Assembly (NCBI GenBank): GCA_902581585.1
Contig: CACHPB010000004.1
Coordinates: 29,127 to 93,126 of the forward strand
Source of the DNA: an uncultured Pelagibacteraceae bacterium
Lineage (GTDB): Bacteria; Pseudomonadota; Alphaproteobacteria; Pelagibacterales; Pelagibacteraceae
Direction of reading: 5' to 3'
DNA length: 64,000 nucleotides
Positions 27,583 through 37,253 of the stretch are shown here, one piece after another (the first letter of the stretch is position 1; each line of letters opens with the position of its first letter). The position numbers were made by a program, and so were the translations under genes. Under the pieces are notes generated by a model. It saw only the letters and a program-made list of their open reading frames with translations. It had not been told where the DNA came from and did not search any database.

Positions 27583-28136
27583 TAAATTATATAACCAGTT
27601 TTGGAACTTTTAATAAAATTATTGTCGTTAAAAGCATTGTTTATTTTTTTTCTTAGTCGGTAAATATGAGTTTCAACTGTATGAGTTTCTAATTTTGAGT
27701 TATGACCCCAAACTTCTTTTTGTAATTTACTAATTTTAACTGGTTTTTTTGAATTATTAAGAAAAATTATAATATTTGCCTCTCTTTCAGTTAAATCTAG
27801 ACTTTTTTCTTCATTAAAAATTTTTCTTGAATTTAGATCCAATTTATAAAGTCCTAATTCAATTTCTGACTGTTGGTTATATTTTTTTTTTAAAAATTTT
27901 ATATTTACACTTTCAATTAATTTGGAGATATCAACTGGAAATTGACTAATTAAAATTTGATTTTCAATGAAATTCAATTTTTTGTCTGAAATAACTAAAT
28001 AATTGTTTAAATCAATTAGGTCAAGTTCGGCCCTTTTTTTTATACTTAATAAACTAAAATTAAAATGATTTTCTATTTCCTTTAAAATTTCATATAAAAT
28101 TTTAAAATCATAAATTACTAAAGTTTGATTATTCAT
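27582..28136 (-). CDS. OmpR/PhoB-type winged-helix protein with degenerate receiver region
   Basis: The 184-residue protein has a C-terminal OmpR-type DNA-binding domain: LDLTEREANIIIFLNN, then THTVETHIYRLRKKI recognition helix, then SSKTGYII wing. The first 90 residues occupy the place of a receiver domain, but I find none of the acidic pocket, phospho-acceptor aspartate or lysine, so regulation by phosphorylation is unlikely. It is divergent from the L,D-transpeptidase across 14 bp and overlaps arfA by one base. Its targets are unknown. Confidence 0.8.
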   Translation of the reverse strand: MNNQTLVIYDFKILYEILKEIENHFNFSLLSIKKRAELDLIDLNNYLVISDKKLNFIENQILISQFPVDISKLIESVNIKFLKKKYNQQSEIELGLYKLDLNSRKIFNEEKSLDLTEREANIIIFLNNSKKPVKISKLQKEVWGHNSKLETHTVETHIYRLRKKINNAFNDNNFIKSSKTGYII

Positions 28137-28150
28137 ATATATTGTAGATT

Positions 28151-28645
28151 ATGACAATTGTTTTAAAAAATAAAGAAACTCTTGTGTTTGAAGATTTCAT
28201 ATTTCAGTGTGTGATTGGCAAGAAAGGGTTAGTTAAAAAAAAAATTGAAGGAGATAAAAAAACACCAATTGGTAAATTTTCATTAGGTAATGTTTATTAT
28301 AGGAAAGATCGCCATCCAAAGCCAATAACAAAATTGAAATGTATTCCAATAAATAAGAATATGGGTTGGTGTGATGATATTAGAAATAAAAGAAATTATA
28401 ATAAACTAATTAAAGTTAATAAAACTATTAAGCATGAAAAATTATTTAGAAAAGATCATAAATATGATTTTTTAATACCAATTAATTACAATACAAAAAA
28501 AATTAAAATTGGAGGAGGTAGTGCGATTTTCATTCATTTAACAAATAATTTTAAACCCACTTTGGGTTGTATAGCACTTAATAAAAAAGACTTTTTAATA
28601 TTATTAAAAGTAATTAAAAGAACTACTAAGATAACAATTTCTTAA
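28151..28645 (+). CDS. L,D-transpeptidase (YkuD) domain protein
   Basis: The 164-residue protein shows the YkuD fold features KTPIGKFSLGNVYYR, the SAIFIHLTN histidine and the catalytic cysteine in TLGCIALNKKDF. This matches the short family seen next to yggS in alphaproteobacteria. It would form 3-3 peptidoglycan cross-links or attach proteins to the wall. No signal peptide is apparent, so how it reaches the periplasm is unclear. Its end overlaps yggS on the other strand by 4 bp. Confidence 0.87.
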   Translation: MTIVLKNKETLVFEDFIFQCVIGKKGLVKKKIEGDKKTPIGKFSLGNVYYRKDRHPKPITKLKCIPINKNMGWCDDIRNKRNYNKLIKVNKTIKHEKLFRKDHKYDFLIPINYNTKKIKIGGGSAIFIHLTNNFKPTLGCIALNKKDFLILLKVIKRTTKITIS

Positions 28646-29304
28646 GTTCTTTTTCCAAATATATTAGAACCAATTCTTAGATATGTTGATCTAAATTTAA
28701 CTGCAGTTAAATAATCGGATGACATGCCCATACTTAACTCTTTTAAATCTACTTTTTGATTAAGATAATTCATTTGTGAAAAAAATTTTGACGAATCTTC
28801 TTCAAAAGGAGGAATGCACATAGTTCCAACTATATCGAGACCAAGGTTTTTTGAAAAATTGTAAAAATCCTTTAACTGCTCCTTATTTATTCCGGATTTC
28901 TGGCTTTCTTCTCCAAGATTAATTTGAATAAAAATTTTAGGTTTTACATTCAATTTTATTTGTTCATCAGCAATTTTTTTAGCTAATTTTTCACTATCAA
29001 GAGAATGTATAAAATCGAAAATCTTTAAAGCAAATTTAACTTTATTAGTTTGTAATTTACCAATTAAATGTAAATTGATTTTTTTATTATATTTTTTTAT
29101 GTCTGTCCATTTTTCAACTGCCTCTTGAACTTTATTCTCTCCAAAGTCTAAATGGCCATGCTCAATTAGAGGTAAAATATGATCTATTTTAAAAGTTTTT
29201 GAAACTGCGATTATTTTGGGTATTATATTTTTTTCTTTTAATTCCAACAATTTTGAATTGATTAAGTCTTGAATTGATATTAAATTTTTAACTGTTTCAT
29301 GCAT
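28642..29304 (-). CDS. YggS-family PLP homeostasis protein
   Basis: This 220-residue protein belongs to the PLPBP/YggS family, which binds pyridoxal 5'-phosphate and buffers B6 and amino-acid pools. The PLP lysine lies in IIAVSKTFKIDHI near residue 36. HLIGKLQTNKV, SLDSEKLAKKIA and LSMGMSSDYLTAVKF are family signatures, and the C-terminal GSNIFGKR phosphate region is complete. Its start codon shares the palindrome ATGCAT with the divergent ThiE-like gene. Confidence 0.94.
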   Translation of the reverse strand: MHETVKNLISIQDLINSKLLELKEKNIIPKIIAVSKTFKIDHILPLIEHGHLDFGENKVQEAVEKWTDIKKYNKKINLHLIGKLQTNKVKFALKIFDFIHSLDSEKLAKKIADEQIKLNVKPKIFIQINLGEESQKSGINKEQLKDFYNFSKNLGLDIVGTMCIPPFEEDSSKFFSQMNYLNQKVDLKELSMGMSSDYLTAVKFRSTYLRIGSNIFGKRT

Positions 29305-29841
29305 AAATCATCTCTTAAACTATATTACTTTATAGAGGAATTTAAAAAAAGTATCATTGATAAACAAAGTAAAAATACTGCAATAATTTACAGAAATTAT
29401 AAAAAAAAATATAAAATAAGCGAAATTATTTTTATAAGAGACTATTGTAGAAGAAAAAATCTTAAATTTTATTTATCGAATAACATAAAATTATCTATTC
29501 ATTTAAATTTAGATGGCTCCTATTTACCCTCATTCAATAGAAACTATAATCATCTAAGTTATAAATTTAAAAAAAATTTTGTACTCATTGGTTCTGCTCA
29601 CAATTTAAAAGAGATAAGAATTAAGCAGAAACAAAAAGTAAAAGAAATCTTTATATCTTCTGTATTCAAAAATAATGGGAATTTTTTAGGTATAAATAAG
29701 TTTAATTTATTATCTAGTCTTTCGAGAGAAAATGTAATTGCTTTGGGAGGTGTTTCAAAGGAAAATTTCAAACAATTAAATTTAACAAAATCAATTGGAT
29801 TTGCAGGAATTTCTTATTTTAGTAAAAAAAAAGGCCCCTAA
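29299..29841 (+). CDS. Reduced thiamine-phosphate synthase/TenI-like protein
   Basis: This 180-residue protein has the second half of a ThiE/TenI barrel recognisable: LIGSAHNLKEI (for IGxSxH), EIFISSVF, and VIALGGVSKENFKQL (for the GG phosphate loop). The first half is lysine- and isoleucine-rich and only weakly similar. It could be an active but divergent ThiE (joining the thiazole and pyrimidine of thiamine) or a paralogue with another role. The start codon overlaps that of yggS on the other strand, and the final codons form the left arm of a terminator. Confidence 0.65.
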   Translation: MHKSSLKLYYFIEEFKKSIIDKQSKNTAIIYRNYKKKYKISEIIFIRDYCRRKNLKFYLSNNIKLSIHLNLDGSYLPSFNRNYNHLSYKFKKNFVLIGSAHNLKEIRIKQKQKVKEIFISSVFKNNGNFLGINKFNLLSSLSRENVIALGGVSKENFKQLNLTKSIGFAGISYFSKKKGP

Positions 29842-29856
29842 ATTAGGGGCCTTTTT
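29828..29856. terminator. Bidirectional intrinsic terminator between the ThiE-like gene and the porin gene
   Basis: A 13-bp perfect stem (AAAAAGGCCCCTA, 29828-29840; TAGGGGCCTTTTT, 29844-29856) has a 3-nt loop and A/T tracts on both sides. It can end transcription from both converging genes. It is unusually strong for this genome, fitting the highly expressed porin, and it includes the last codons and stop of the ThiE-like gene. Confidence 0.9.
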
Positions 29857-29876
29857 AAAAATATTTGATTCTTTAA

Positions 29877-30821
29877 TTAGAATGCAAATGAGAAATTAAC
29901 TTCATAACCAGTGTTGTCTGCAGTTGCAGTTCCAGCTACGTTGTCAATTGTTGAATGAGTTCCTGAAATAGTCATTCCACCTGAAGTGTAAGAGAAACTT
30001 ACACCAGTAGCTTCCTGATCATTTGTACCTGACTCAAAATCAATTTCTGATACGTTGTAAGAAACTGATAAGTCATCACTTACAGCATATGAAACACCGA
30101 TAGCTGTGAAATCTTCGTCTTGAGACGCAGTTCCAGAGTCTGTTTCATTAGCTTGGTAACCAACTGTGATTGCACCCATTGCATATGTTACAGCAAATGC
30201 AGTTAAGTCAGCTTTACCAGTGATACCTGTAGTAGGTTGGTCATTGTTTTCACCCATTGCAGCATATATTGATAGACCTTCAATACCTGTGTACAATGCA
30301 CCGATTTCAGTTGAGCTTTCTACTGAAGTAGTTCCAGCAGATGGAGTGTAAGCTGCTTTGATCGCTAAACCATCCATAGCTGTGTAGTCATAGATGAATC
30401 TGTTAGCTGAACTTGCAGCATTTGCAGCTCCTGCAGCTGTTCCAGATACAGCAACACCATGAGCTTCTTCATTTGCACTTGGAGTTACATCATCCCAAGC
30501 ACCAATTGGTCCTGATGAACCACTTCCTGAGAATGTTAATTTACCCATATCACCAGTGTCGATAGAAATGCTTCTGTCGTCCATGTTATTTCCATCAACC
30601 TCTATTGATGTAGATACTGTGAAACCATTATCCATTTCACCACTTGCACTAAATGTAAGAGAGTCAGTCATCGACCAACCGTTTCCTAGGTCAGAATTAT
30701 CTTCACCGTTGAAAAAGATTGAAGTAGCGCCTGATACAGACATTGATGCTGCTTGCGCAGAACCAGCTGTTACCAATGCAGTACCTAATGCTGTCAATCC
30801 TATTTTTTTTAGATTGTCCAT
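29877..30821 (-). CDS. Outer-membrane porin
   Basis: From the ATG at 30821 (Shine-Dalgarno AAAGG upstream) this is a 314-residue protein with a clear signal peptide, MDNLKKIGLTALGTALVTAG... ending SAQA. The mature part consists of alternating amphipathic beta strands, rich in Gly, Ser, Thr and Ala, and ends VNFSFAF with the C-terminal phenylalanine needed for BAM insertion. It resembles the gram-negative porin family and probably lets small solutes through the outer membrane. Base composition is visibly less A+T-rich than neighbours, as expected for high expression. Confidence 0.92.
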   Translation of the reverse strand: MDNLKKIGLTALGTALVTAGSAQAASMSVSGATSIFFNGEDNSDLGNGWSMTDSLTFSASGEMDNGFTVSTSIEVDGNNMDDRSISIDTGDMGKLTFSGSGSSGPIGAWDDVTPSANEEAHGVAVSGTAAGAANAASSANRFIYDYTAMDGLAIKAAYTPSAGTTSVESSTEIGALYTGIEGLSIYAAMGENNDQPTTGITGKADLTAFAVTYAMGAITVGYQANETDSGTASQDEDFTAIGVSYAVSDDLSVSYNVSEIDFESGTNDQEATGVSFSYTSGGMTISGTHSTIDNVAGTATADNTGYEVNFSFAF

Positions 30822-30840
30822 ATTATTACCTTTCGTTAAT

Positions 30841-30856
30841 TGTTTAATATTAAACA
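30841..30856. promoter_or_regulatory. Perfect 16-bp palindrome in the porin 5' region
   Basis: TGTTTAATATTAAACA is perfectly symmetric and lies 19 bp before the porin start codon, next to the ribosome-binding site. It could be an operator for a dimeric regulator or an RNA hairpin affecting translation. The A+T composition makes chance more likely than it would be elsewhere. Confidence 0.35.
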
Positions 30857-31038
30857 TCCAATTCCTATCAATTATTTTTAAAAAATATTCCTTATTTTGC
30901 TGGAAAATAGTATATTTAGACAAAGTGTTGTATTTTTGCATCATAATTTAATTAATAATTATGGGCTTTTTTTACCTTTTTAAAAAAAAACTTTTTAATC
31001 TCTCTTCTTTTCATCTATTACTAATTTTAAGGAAAATT

Positions 31039-31608
31039 ATGTCATTTTTTTTTAAGTCCAGAGTTACTACAATTATTTTAGTATCATTAGTTGCATTATA
31101 TTCTTGCGAAGGGATGCCAGGAGGAGATGCTAGAAAGAATCCACCAAATCCAAAAGAAAGGGTGAAAAAAAATTTAGAAGAAGGTAGAGGATTTAGGCTA
31201 GATAGTGCTTTTGGAAAAAGCGCTAAAGGTGGAGATTTTCTATTTGCAAGTGCAAATGAACTCTGGAGGGCTTCTCTTGATACACTTGACTTTATGCCAC
31301 TTTCATCTGTTAATTATAGTGGTGGAATAATAATTACAGACTGGTACACGGACGGGAACAATCTGGATGAGTCTATTAAAATAAGCATTAGATTTTTAAC
31401 AAATGAGGTAAGAAGTGATGCCTTGGACATAAGTGTTTTTTATAAAAAATGTAATCAAGTTTTAAATTGTAAAATAGAAAAAAAAACTGGATCACTTGTT
31501 GCAGAACTAAAAAAGGAAATTTTGAGTAAGGCTGCAATTTACAAAAAACAAAAAAAAGATAAAAATTTCAAAGAATATAAAGGTAGTTCGGTCGACACTA
31601 CAAAATAA
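31039..31608 (+). CDS. DUF3576-type lipoprotein
   Basis: The ATG at 31039, preceded by AAGGA, gives a 189-residue protein with a lipoprotein signal peptide ([13 protein letters not shown]; Cys at about residue 23). The mature part matches the alphaproteobacterial family that precedes leu[35 protein letters not shown] and [10 protein letters not shown]. Its function is unknown, probably envelope-related. It heads leuS-lptE-holA with 14 bp to leuS. A longer in-frame start at 30961 would bury the signal peptide. Confidence 0.88.
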   Translation: MSFFFKSRVTTIILVSLVALYSCEGMPGGDARKNPPNPKERVKKNLEEGRGFRLDSAFGKSAKGGDFLFASANELWRASLDTLDFMPLSSVNYSGGIIITDWYTDGNNLDESIKISIRFLTNEVRSDALDISVFYKKCNQVLNCKIEKKTGSLVAELKKEILSKAAIYKKQKKDKNFKEYKGSSVDTTK

Positions 31609-31622
31609 ATTTTATTATTAAA

Positions 31623-34172
31623 GTGACTTCTTCAGAAAGATATAATTTTAAAACTATAGAAGAAAAATGGCAAGAAAAGTGGACTAAAACAAAAGCTTTT
31701 TCATCTAAGGTTGATAAAACCAAACAAAAATTTTATTGCTTGGAAATGTTTCCGTATCCTTCAGGAAAAATACATATGGGTCACGTAAGAAATTATACAA
31801 TAGGAGATGTATTATCTAGATATAAAACTTTAAAAGGGTTTAATGTAATGCACCCAATGGGGTGGGATGCTTTTGGGATGCCAGCTGAAAATGCTGCAAG
31901 AGAAAATAATTTGGATCCAAAAGATTGGACTAATAAAAATATTTCTACAATGAAAAGTCAATTAAAAAAACTAGGACTTTCTATAGATTGGGAAAGAGAA
32001 ATTTCAACTTGCTCAGAAGATTACTACAAACATCAACAACTTTTTTTTTTAGAGTTATATGAAAAAGGATTGGTTTACAGGAAAGAAAACTATGTGAATT
32101 GGGATCCGGTCGATCAAACAGTTCTAGCTAATGAACAAGTTATTGATGGTAAAGGATGGAGATCGGGAGCTATAGTTGAAAGAAAAAAACTAAATCAATG
32201 GTTCTTTAAAATATCAGAATTTTCGCAAGAGCTGTTAGATGATTTAAAGAAATTAGATGAATGGCCTAATAAGGTCAAAGTAATGCAAAAAAACTGGATA
32301 GGTAAATCTTATGGTTGTGAAATAACTTTCAAAACAGAGGGAGATTTACCAGTTGATGAAATCAAATGTTTTACGACAAGGCCCGATACTTTATTTGGTT
32401 TCTCTTTTTTGGCACTTTCAATTGATCATGAAATTTCAAAATTCTATTCAAAAAATGAAGATTTTCAAAGATTTAAAAAAGAGTGTCAGAAAACTGGAAC
32501 TACCGAGGAAGCGCTTGCAATAGGTGATAAAATTGGTTTTAGGACAAATTTAAAAGCTGTAAATCCATTAAATCCTAGTGAAAAAGTTCCTGTTTTCTTT
32601 GCAAATTTTGTTTTGATGGATTATGGGTTTGGCGCAGTTTTTGGATGCCCAGCACACGATCAAAGAGATTTTGATTTTGCAACGAAATATAATCTAAATA
32701 TTAAAACTGTAGTTAGACCTGAAGATGAAAATGAGCGTTATACTGTAAAAGACAAAGCATATACAGGATCAGGTGTAATTATAAATTCAGAATTTTTAAA
32801 TGGACTAAAAGTTCCCGATGTCTCAGTTTCTAAAACAATTGACATTTTAGAAAAAAAAGGAATTGGGAAAAAACAGTTCAATTTTAGACTAAAAGATTGG
32901 GGAGTTTCTAGACAACGTTATTGGGGATGTCCGATCCCTATTGCGTATGATGAAGATGGGAATGTAAAAACGATTCCCAAAAAAGACTTACCAGTTACAC
33001 TTCCAGAAAATGTAGACTTAAATAGTAAAGGTAATCCATTAGACTCAGAAAATGAATGGAAAAATATATTAATTGAGGGAAAAAAATATACCAGAGAGAC
33101 TGATACACTTGATACTTTTGTCTGTTCCTCTTGGTACTATCTTAGATTCTGTTCACCTAAAGAAACTGAATATGGATATAACGATGAAGATATTAATTAT
33201 TGGATGCCAGTTGATCAATATATTGGCGGAGTAGAACATGCTATTCTTCACCTTTTATATTCACGTTTTTTCATGAAAGCCCTTGGTTATAAAAATAAAA
33301 ATTTTTCATTTACTGAGCCGTTTAAAGGATTGTTTACTCAAGGCATGGTATGTCATGAGACTTATAAAGATCAAAATAATAATTGGATTAGCCCTAATGA
33401 AATAGAATTAAAAGATGGTGAGTATTATAAAAAAGGAGAACAAAAAAATAAAATAATTGTCGGACCCTCTGAATCAATGTCTAAATCAAAAAAAAATGTA
33501 ATAGATCCAGAAAATATAATTAATAACTACGGTGCTGATGCAGTGAGATTATTTATATTATCAGATAGTCCACCCGAAAAGGATGTCCAATGGTCAGAGC
33601 AAGGAATGGCTGCTTCATACAAATTTTTACTTAAGCTATGGACGCTCCACCAAAAAATAAAAGACAAAATTCAGACAGAGAATAAAAATGAAAACGATAA
33701 ATTAGATAAATATACAAATCAAATGATTAGTAAAATCACAAATAATCTTGAAAATTTTAATTACAATGTGATCATTGCAAATATTTATGAAATATATAAT
33801 TTTTTGAATAAGGAAATAGAAAATGAGATTGACAGTAATCTGTTAAAAAAAAACTATATTAAAATCTTAATATTGATGGCACCTGCTATACCTCATTTCT
33901 GTCATGAATGTTTGGAAGATATAGGTCATATAGGTCTTTTAAATTGGCCATCAGTAGATAAGAGACAATTAAATGAAGATAAAGTAAATTACATCATCCA
34001 AATAAATGGAAAAAAAAGGGCAATTTTAAACGAAAATCGAGATATTGATCAAGAAAGCCTTTTATCTAAAATAAAAGAGAATAAATTATCGAATAAATAT
34101 TTAAAAAATAAATCAATTAAAAAAATAATATTTGTTAGAAACAAATTAATGAATTTATTAATAAATGAATAA
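31623..34172 (+). CDS. leuS: Leucyl-tRNA synthetase
   Basis: LeuRS charges tRNA-Leu and edits mischarged products. The 849-residue protein starts at GTG and shows the HIGH-type motif [17 protein letters not shown] near residue 42. The CP1 editing domain (about residues 220-415) contains [16 protein letters not shown], and the KMSKS loop is [13 protein letters not shown] near residue 618. A C-terminal anticodon domain follows. It overlaps lptE by 8 bp, in the conserved leuS-lptE-holA order. Confidence 0.98.
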   Translation: MTSSERYNFKTIEEKWQEKWTKTKAFSSKVDKTKQKFYCLEMFPYPSGKIHMGHVRNYTIGDVLSRYKTLKGFNVMHPMGWDAFGMPAENAARENNLDPKDWTNKNISTMKSQLKKLGLSIDWEREISTCSEDYYKHQQLFFLELYEKGLVYRKENYVNWDPVDQTVLANEQVIDGKGWRSGAIVERKKLNQWFFKISEFSQELLDDLKKLDEWPNKVKVMQKNWIGKSYGCEITFKTEGDLPVDEIKCFTTRPDTLFGFSFLALSIDHEISKFYSKNEDFQRFKKECQKTGTTEEALAIGDKIGFRTNLKAVNPLNPSEKVPVFFANFVLMDYGFGAVFGCPAHDQRDFDFATKYNLNIKTVVRPEDENERYTVKDKAYTGSGVIINSEFLNGLKVPDVSVSKTIDILEKKGIGKKQFNFRLKDWGVSRQRYWGCPIPIAYDEDGNVKTIPKKDLPVTLPENVDLNSKGNPLDSENEWKNILIEGKKYTRETDTLDTFVCSSWYYLRFCSPKETEYGYNDEDINYWMPVDQYIGGVEHAILHLLYSRFFMKALGYKNKNFSFTEPFKGLFTQGMVCHETYKDQNNNWISPNEIELKDGEYYKKGEQKNKIIVGPSESMSKSKKNVIDPENIINNYGADAVRLFILSDSPPEKDVQWSEQGMAASYKFLLKLWTLHQKIKDKIQTENKNENDKLDKYTNQMISKITNNLENFNYNVIIANIYEIYNFLNKEIENEIDSNLLKKNYIKILILMAPAIPHFCHECLEDIGHIGLLNWPSVDKRQLNEDKVNYIIQINGKKRAILNENRDIDQESLLSKIKENKLSNKYLKNKSIKKIIFVRNKLMNLLINE

Positions 34173-34641
34173 AGTTTTTTCAAAAATAATTATATTTGCT
34201 ATCTTATTTTTAGCAACTTCATGTTCATATAAACCTATGTTTTCTGAAGAAAATTATAATTTTCAAATTGATGAACTTATCTTGTCTGGAGATAAAGATA
34301 TAAATAAAATAATTGATAGAAAATTAAAAATGATTAGAAAAAGTCAAAATTCGAATAAAAGAAAGTTTTCTGTAATAGTAGACTCAATTAAAAATAATGA
34401 GATAATTTCAAATGATAGCAAGGGGGATCCATTAAAGTTTGAAATTAATATTCTTGTAAGTTACAAAATACTAGAAAATGGAAAAATAATTTTAAAAAGA
34501 GAAATAGAAAAAAGTAATATCTACAATAATAAATCTGACAAGTTTGAACTTGATCAAAATGAAAAAAATATAACGTCAAATTTATCTGAAAATATAAGTG
34601 ATAATATTATATCCTCTATTATAAATTTAAATGATAATTAA
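34165..34641 (+). CDS. lptE: LPS-assembly lipoprotein LptE
   Basis: LptE is the outer-membrane lipoprotein that plugs the LptD barrel and helps insert lipopolysaccharide. The 158-residue protein has a lipoprotein signal with lipobox LATSC (Cys at about residue 20) followed by SYKPMF, as in LptE (CGFxPLY). Overall similarity is low, so the call relies on the lipobox, size and the leuS-lptE-holA context. It overlaps leuS by 8 bp and holA by 11 bp. Confidence 0.82.
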   Translation: MNKVFSKIIIFAILFLATSCSYKPMFSEENYNFQIDELILSGDKDINKIIDRKLKMIRKSQNSNKRKFSVIVDSIKNNEIISNDSKGDPLKFEINILVSYKILENGKIILKREIEKSNIYNNKSDKFELDQNEKNITSNLSENISDNIISSIINLNDN

Positions 34642-35608
34642 AAGTTTCGAATTAGAAAAATTAAATTCGTACAAATTTCATTTACATTTAATCTATGGAA
34701 ATAATGAAGGGTTAAAAGAGGATATTATTAAAGAAAATTATTTAAAAAAATTTAAAGGAGAGATATTAAAATATGATGAGCAAGAAATTTTAAATAATAA
34801 AGATGAATTTTTATCAAGTTTAATGACAAAATCTCTTTTTGAAGCAGAAAAATTAATTATAATTTCAAGAGGCTCTGATAAATTATTAAACTTAGTAAAT
34901 GAGATTTTGGAAAAAGAGATAAGAGACACAAAAATTATTATCAAATGTTCGAACCTTGAAAAAAAATCTAAACTTAGAAGTTTATTTGAAAAAGAAAAAA
35001 AAGTAATTTGCACTGCAGTTTATGAGGATGATGCTCGTTCATTGAACACCGTTATTAACCTCTTTTTAAAAGAACAGAAATTCAATTTATCTCAAGAAAT
35101 TAAAAATATACTTATAGAGAGATCAAAAGGAGATAGAATCAATTTAAGTAATGAATTATTAAAATTGAAAAATTTATCAATTAGTAAAAATAAAATAAGC
35201 GCAGATGATGTGATTAAACTTTCAAATCTTGCAGAAAACTATAGTGTATTTGAATTATCCGATAATTATTTATCTAAAAATTTAAAAAAAGTTTCAAATA
35301 TTCTTAATGAAAATAACTATTCTCCTGATGACTGTATATTAATAATAAGAACTTTATTAAACAAATCTAAAAGACTTTTAAAAATAAGAACTGAAATAGA
35401 CAATAATTCAAATATTGATCAAGTAATATCTAACTTTAAACCTCCTATATTTTGGAAAGAAAAAGATATTGTGAAAAAGCAAGTTAATTCATGGTCAACC
35501 GATGAAGTTAAAGCAATGATATTTAAAATTAGTGATTTAGAGGCTTTAGTAAAGAAAAATACCTCAAATTCAATGCTTTTTGTCTCCAATTTTGTTAGTA
35601 ATTACTAA
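34631..35608 (+). CDS. holA: DNA polymerase III delta subunit
   Basis: HolA is the clamp-loader subunit that opens the beta clamp. The 325-residue protein has FHLHLIYGNNEGLKEDII at the start of the first domain, SLFEAEKLIIISRGSD, and a C-terminal helical domain with DDCILIIRTLLNKSKRLLK, as in bacterial delta subunits. It follows lptE with an 11-bp overlap and converges with parB (4-bp overlap). Confidence 0.9.
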   Translation: MIIKSFELEKLNSYKFHLHLIYGNNEGLKEDIIKENYLKKFKGEILKYDEQEILNNKDEFLSSLMTKSLFEAEKLIIISRGSDKLLNLVNEILEKEIRDTKIIIKCSNLEKKSKLRSLFEKEKKVICTAVYEDDARSLNTVINLFLKEQKFNLSQEIKNILIERSKGDRINLSNELLKLKNLSISKNKISADDVIKLSNLAENYSVFELSDNYLSKNLKKVSNILNENNYSPDDCILIIRTLLNKSKRLLKIRTEIDNNSNIDQVISNFKPPIFWKEKDIVKKQVNSWSTDEVKAMIFKISDLEALVKKNTSNSMLFVSNFVSNY

Positions 35609-36456
35609 TAATTCTGTTTAATAATCTCAACTAATCTATCAAGCTGATCAGATCCTTTATATTCTAAACTAATTATTCCAGAATTATTTCGTCTATGCTT
35701 AACAAAAACTCGCATTCCAATTTTATCTGTTAACTCATCTTCAAGACTAACAATATTTGGATCTTTTTTCTTAGGAGCACTATTAGAACTAGATTTCAAT
35801 ATACGTACTAAACTTTCTGCTTGTCTAACAGAAAGTTTTTTTGCAATAATTTTCTTAGCTAAAAGAAGAGCATTTTCTAATCCTACTAAAATTTTTGCAT
35901 GACCTTGGGATAATTTCTCCTCAATTATTAAATCTATTACTTCATTTGGAAGAGATAAAAGTCTTAAACAATTGGATATATGTGCTCTACTTTTCCCAAT
36001 GAATTTTGATACTTTGTCCTGATCATAACTAAATTCATCTATTAGTCTTTTATAACCCTCAGCTTCCTCAATTGGATTTAAATCTTTTCTTTGAACATTT
36101 TCTACAATAGCAATTTCTAAAGACCTTAAATTGTCTACATTAGTAACCACAACTGGCACTTCATGTAATCCAGCATATTGTGCTGCCTGCCATCTTCTCT
36201 CTCCAGCTATAATTTCAAATTTACCCTCTTTCTCAGAGGATGGTCTAACTATTATTGGTTGGATTATGCCTCTCTCTCTAATAGAGTTAGTTAGTTCATC
36301 CAAACTTACTTCATCAAATTTTTTTCTGGGTTGATATTTATTTCTGACTATTGAGCTTATTGAGATTTTTTTTTTGTCATCAATTTTTTCACTGTCTCCT
36401 ATCAAAGAAGATAATCCCCTCCCGAGTCCCTTTTTTGATTTAAACGGATTTATCAT
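35605..36456 (-). CDS. parB: Chromosome partitioning protein ParB
   Basis: ParB is a CTPase clamp that loads at parS and spreads, marking the origin region for segregation. The 283-residue protein begins KKGLGRGLSSLIGD, has the CTP-binding motifs (IVRPS, IAGERRWQAAQYAGL, ENVQRKDLNPIEEAEGY), then the helix-turn-helix around VSKFIGKSRAHISNCLRLL, and a C-terminal dimerisation domain. It overlaps parA by 4 bp. Its likely binding site is the perfect parS in rsmG at 37.83 kb. Confidence 0.97.
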   Translation of the reverse strand: MINPFKSKKGLGRGLSSLIGDSEKIDDKKKISISSIVRNKYQPRKKFDEVSLDELTNSIRERGIIQPIIVRPSSEKEGKFEIIAGERRWQAAQYAGLHEVPVVVTNVDNLRSLEIAIVENVQRKDLNPIEEAEGYKRLIDEFSYDQDKVSKFIGKSRAHISNCLRLLSLPNEVIDLIIEEKLSQGHAKILVGLENALLLAKKIIAKKLSVRQAESLVRILKSSSNSAPKKKDPNIVSLEDELTDKIGMRVFVKHRRNNSGIISLEYKGSDQLDRLVEIIKQNY

Positions 36457-37253
36457 GCTGCACTCTCCACTGGTTTATCTTGATTTAAAAATTCTTCTGT
36501 GAAACTAAAATAAGCCTTACTACCAGGACAAGTCTTATCATAAATAAGAACAGGAACACCATGTGAAGGAGCTTCTGATAATCTTACATTTCTAGGTACT
36601 GCTGTACTGTAGACTTTTTCTTTAAAATAGTTTCTTGCCTCTATCTCTACCTCACTTGATAACTTATTTCTCTTGTCATACATTGTCAGAAGTATTCCTC
36701 TAATGTCTAAAGATGGGTTTAAGTTTGATTTAATCCTTTCAATTGTTTTCATTAGCTGGGTGAGACCCTCTAAAGCAAAAAATTCTGTCTGAAGTGGAAC
36801 AACAAGGGCATCTGAAGCTACCAAAGCCATAATTGTAAGTAAACTCAAGGAAGGAGGACAGTCAATTATGATATAGTCATAGGATGGCTCAGAATTGTTT
36901 AAAATAGCGGTTAATTCATCTTTTAATTTAAAGGCCCTCCGACTGTCTCCAGCTGTCTCCACTTCTAGTCCAGACAAATCAACATTTGATGATATCAAAT
37001 TTAAATTTTCAAAGCTTGTGGATTGTATAACTTCCGAAATTTTTTTATTTCCGTTCAATACATTGTAAATTGTTTGATCTGAACTTGATGTGTTAGTTAA
37101 TCCAAGCCCTGTTGTTGCATTACCCTGCGGATCAAGATCTATAACAAGAATTTTTTTTCCTTTCATTGTTAATCCAGCAGCAAGATTAATGACAGTAGTT
37201 GTTTTACCCACCCCGCCTTTTTGGTTTATAACTGAAATAATTTTTCTATTCAT
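36453..37253 (-). CDS. parA: Chromosome partitioning ATPase ParA
   Basis: ParA forms ATP-dependent DNA-bound gradients that pull ParB-parS complexes apart. The 266-residue protein has the deviant Walker A INQKGGVGKTTTVINLAAG at residues 8-26, DLDPQGNATTG, and Walker B DYIIIDCPPSLSLL. It overlaps rsmG by 8 bp and parB by 4 bp in the usual rsmG-parA-parB operon. Confidence 0.98.
   Translation of the reverse strand: MNRKIISVINQKGGVGKTTTVINLAAGLTMKGKKILVIDLDPQGNATTGLGLTNTSSSDQTIYNVLNGNKKISEVIQSTSFENLNLISSNVDLSGLEVETAGDSRRAFKLKDELTAILNNSEPSYDYIIIDCPPSLSLLTIMALVASDALVVPLQTEFFALEGLTQLMKTIERIKSNLNPSLDIRGILLTMYDKRNKLSSEVEIEARNYFKEKVYSTAVPRNVRLSEAPSHGVPVLIYDKTCPGSKAYFSFTEEFLNQDKPVESAA

Noticed and set aside
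30822..30944. Upstream extension of the porin coding frame
   Set aside because: The extension precedes the signal peptide and lacks a ribosome-binding site; the ATG at 30821 has both a Shine-Dalgarno site and the signal peptide directly after it.
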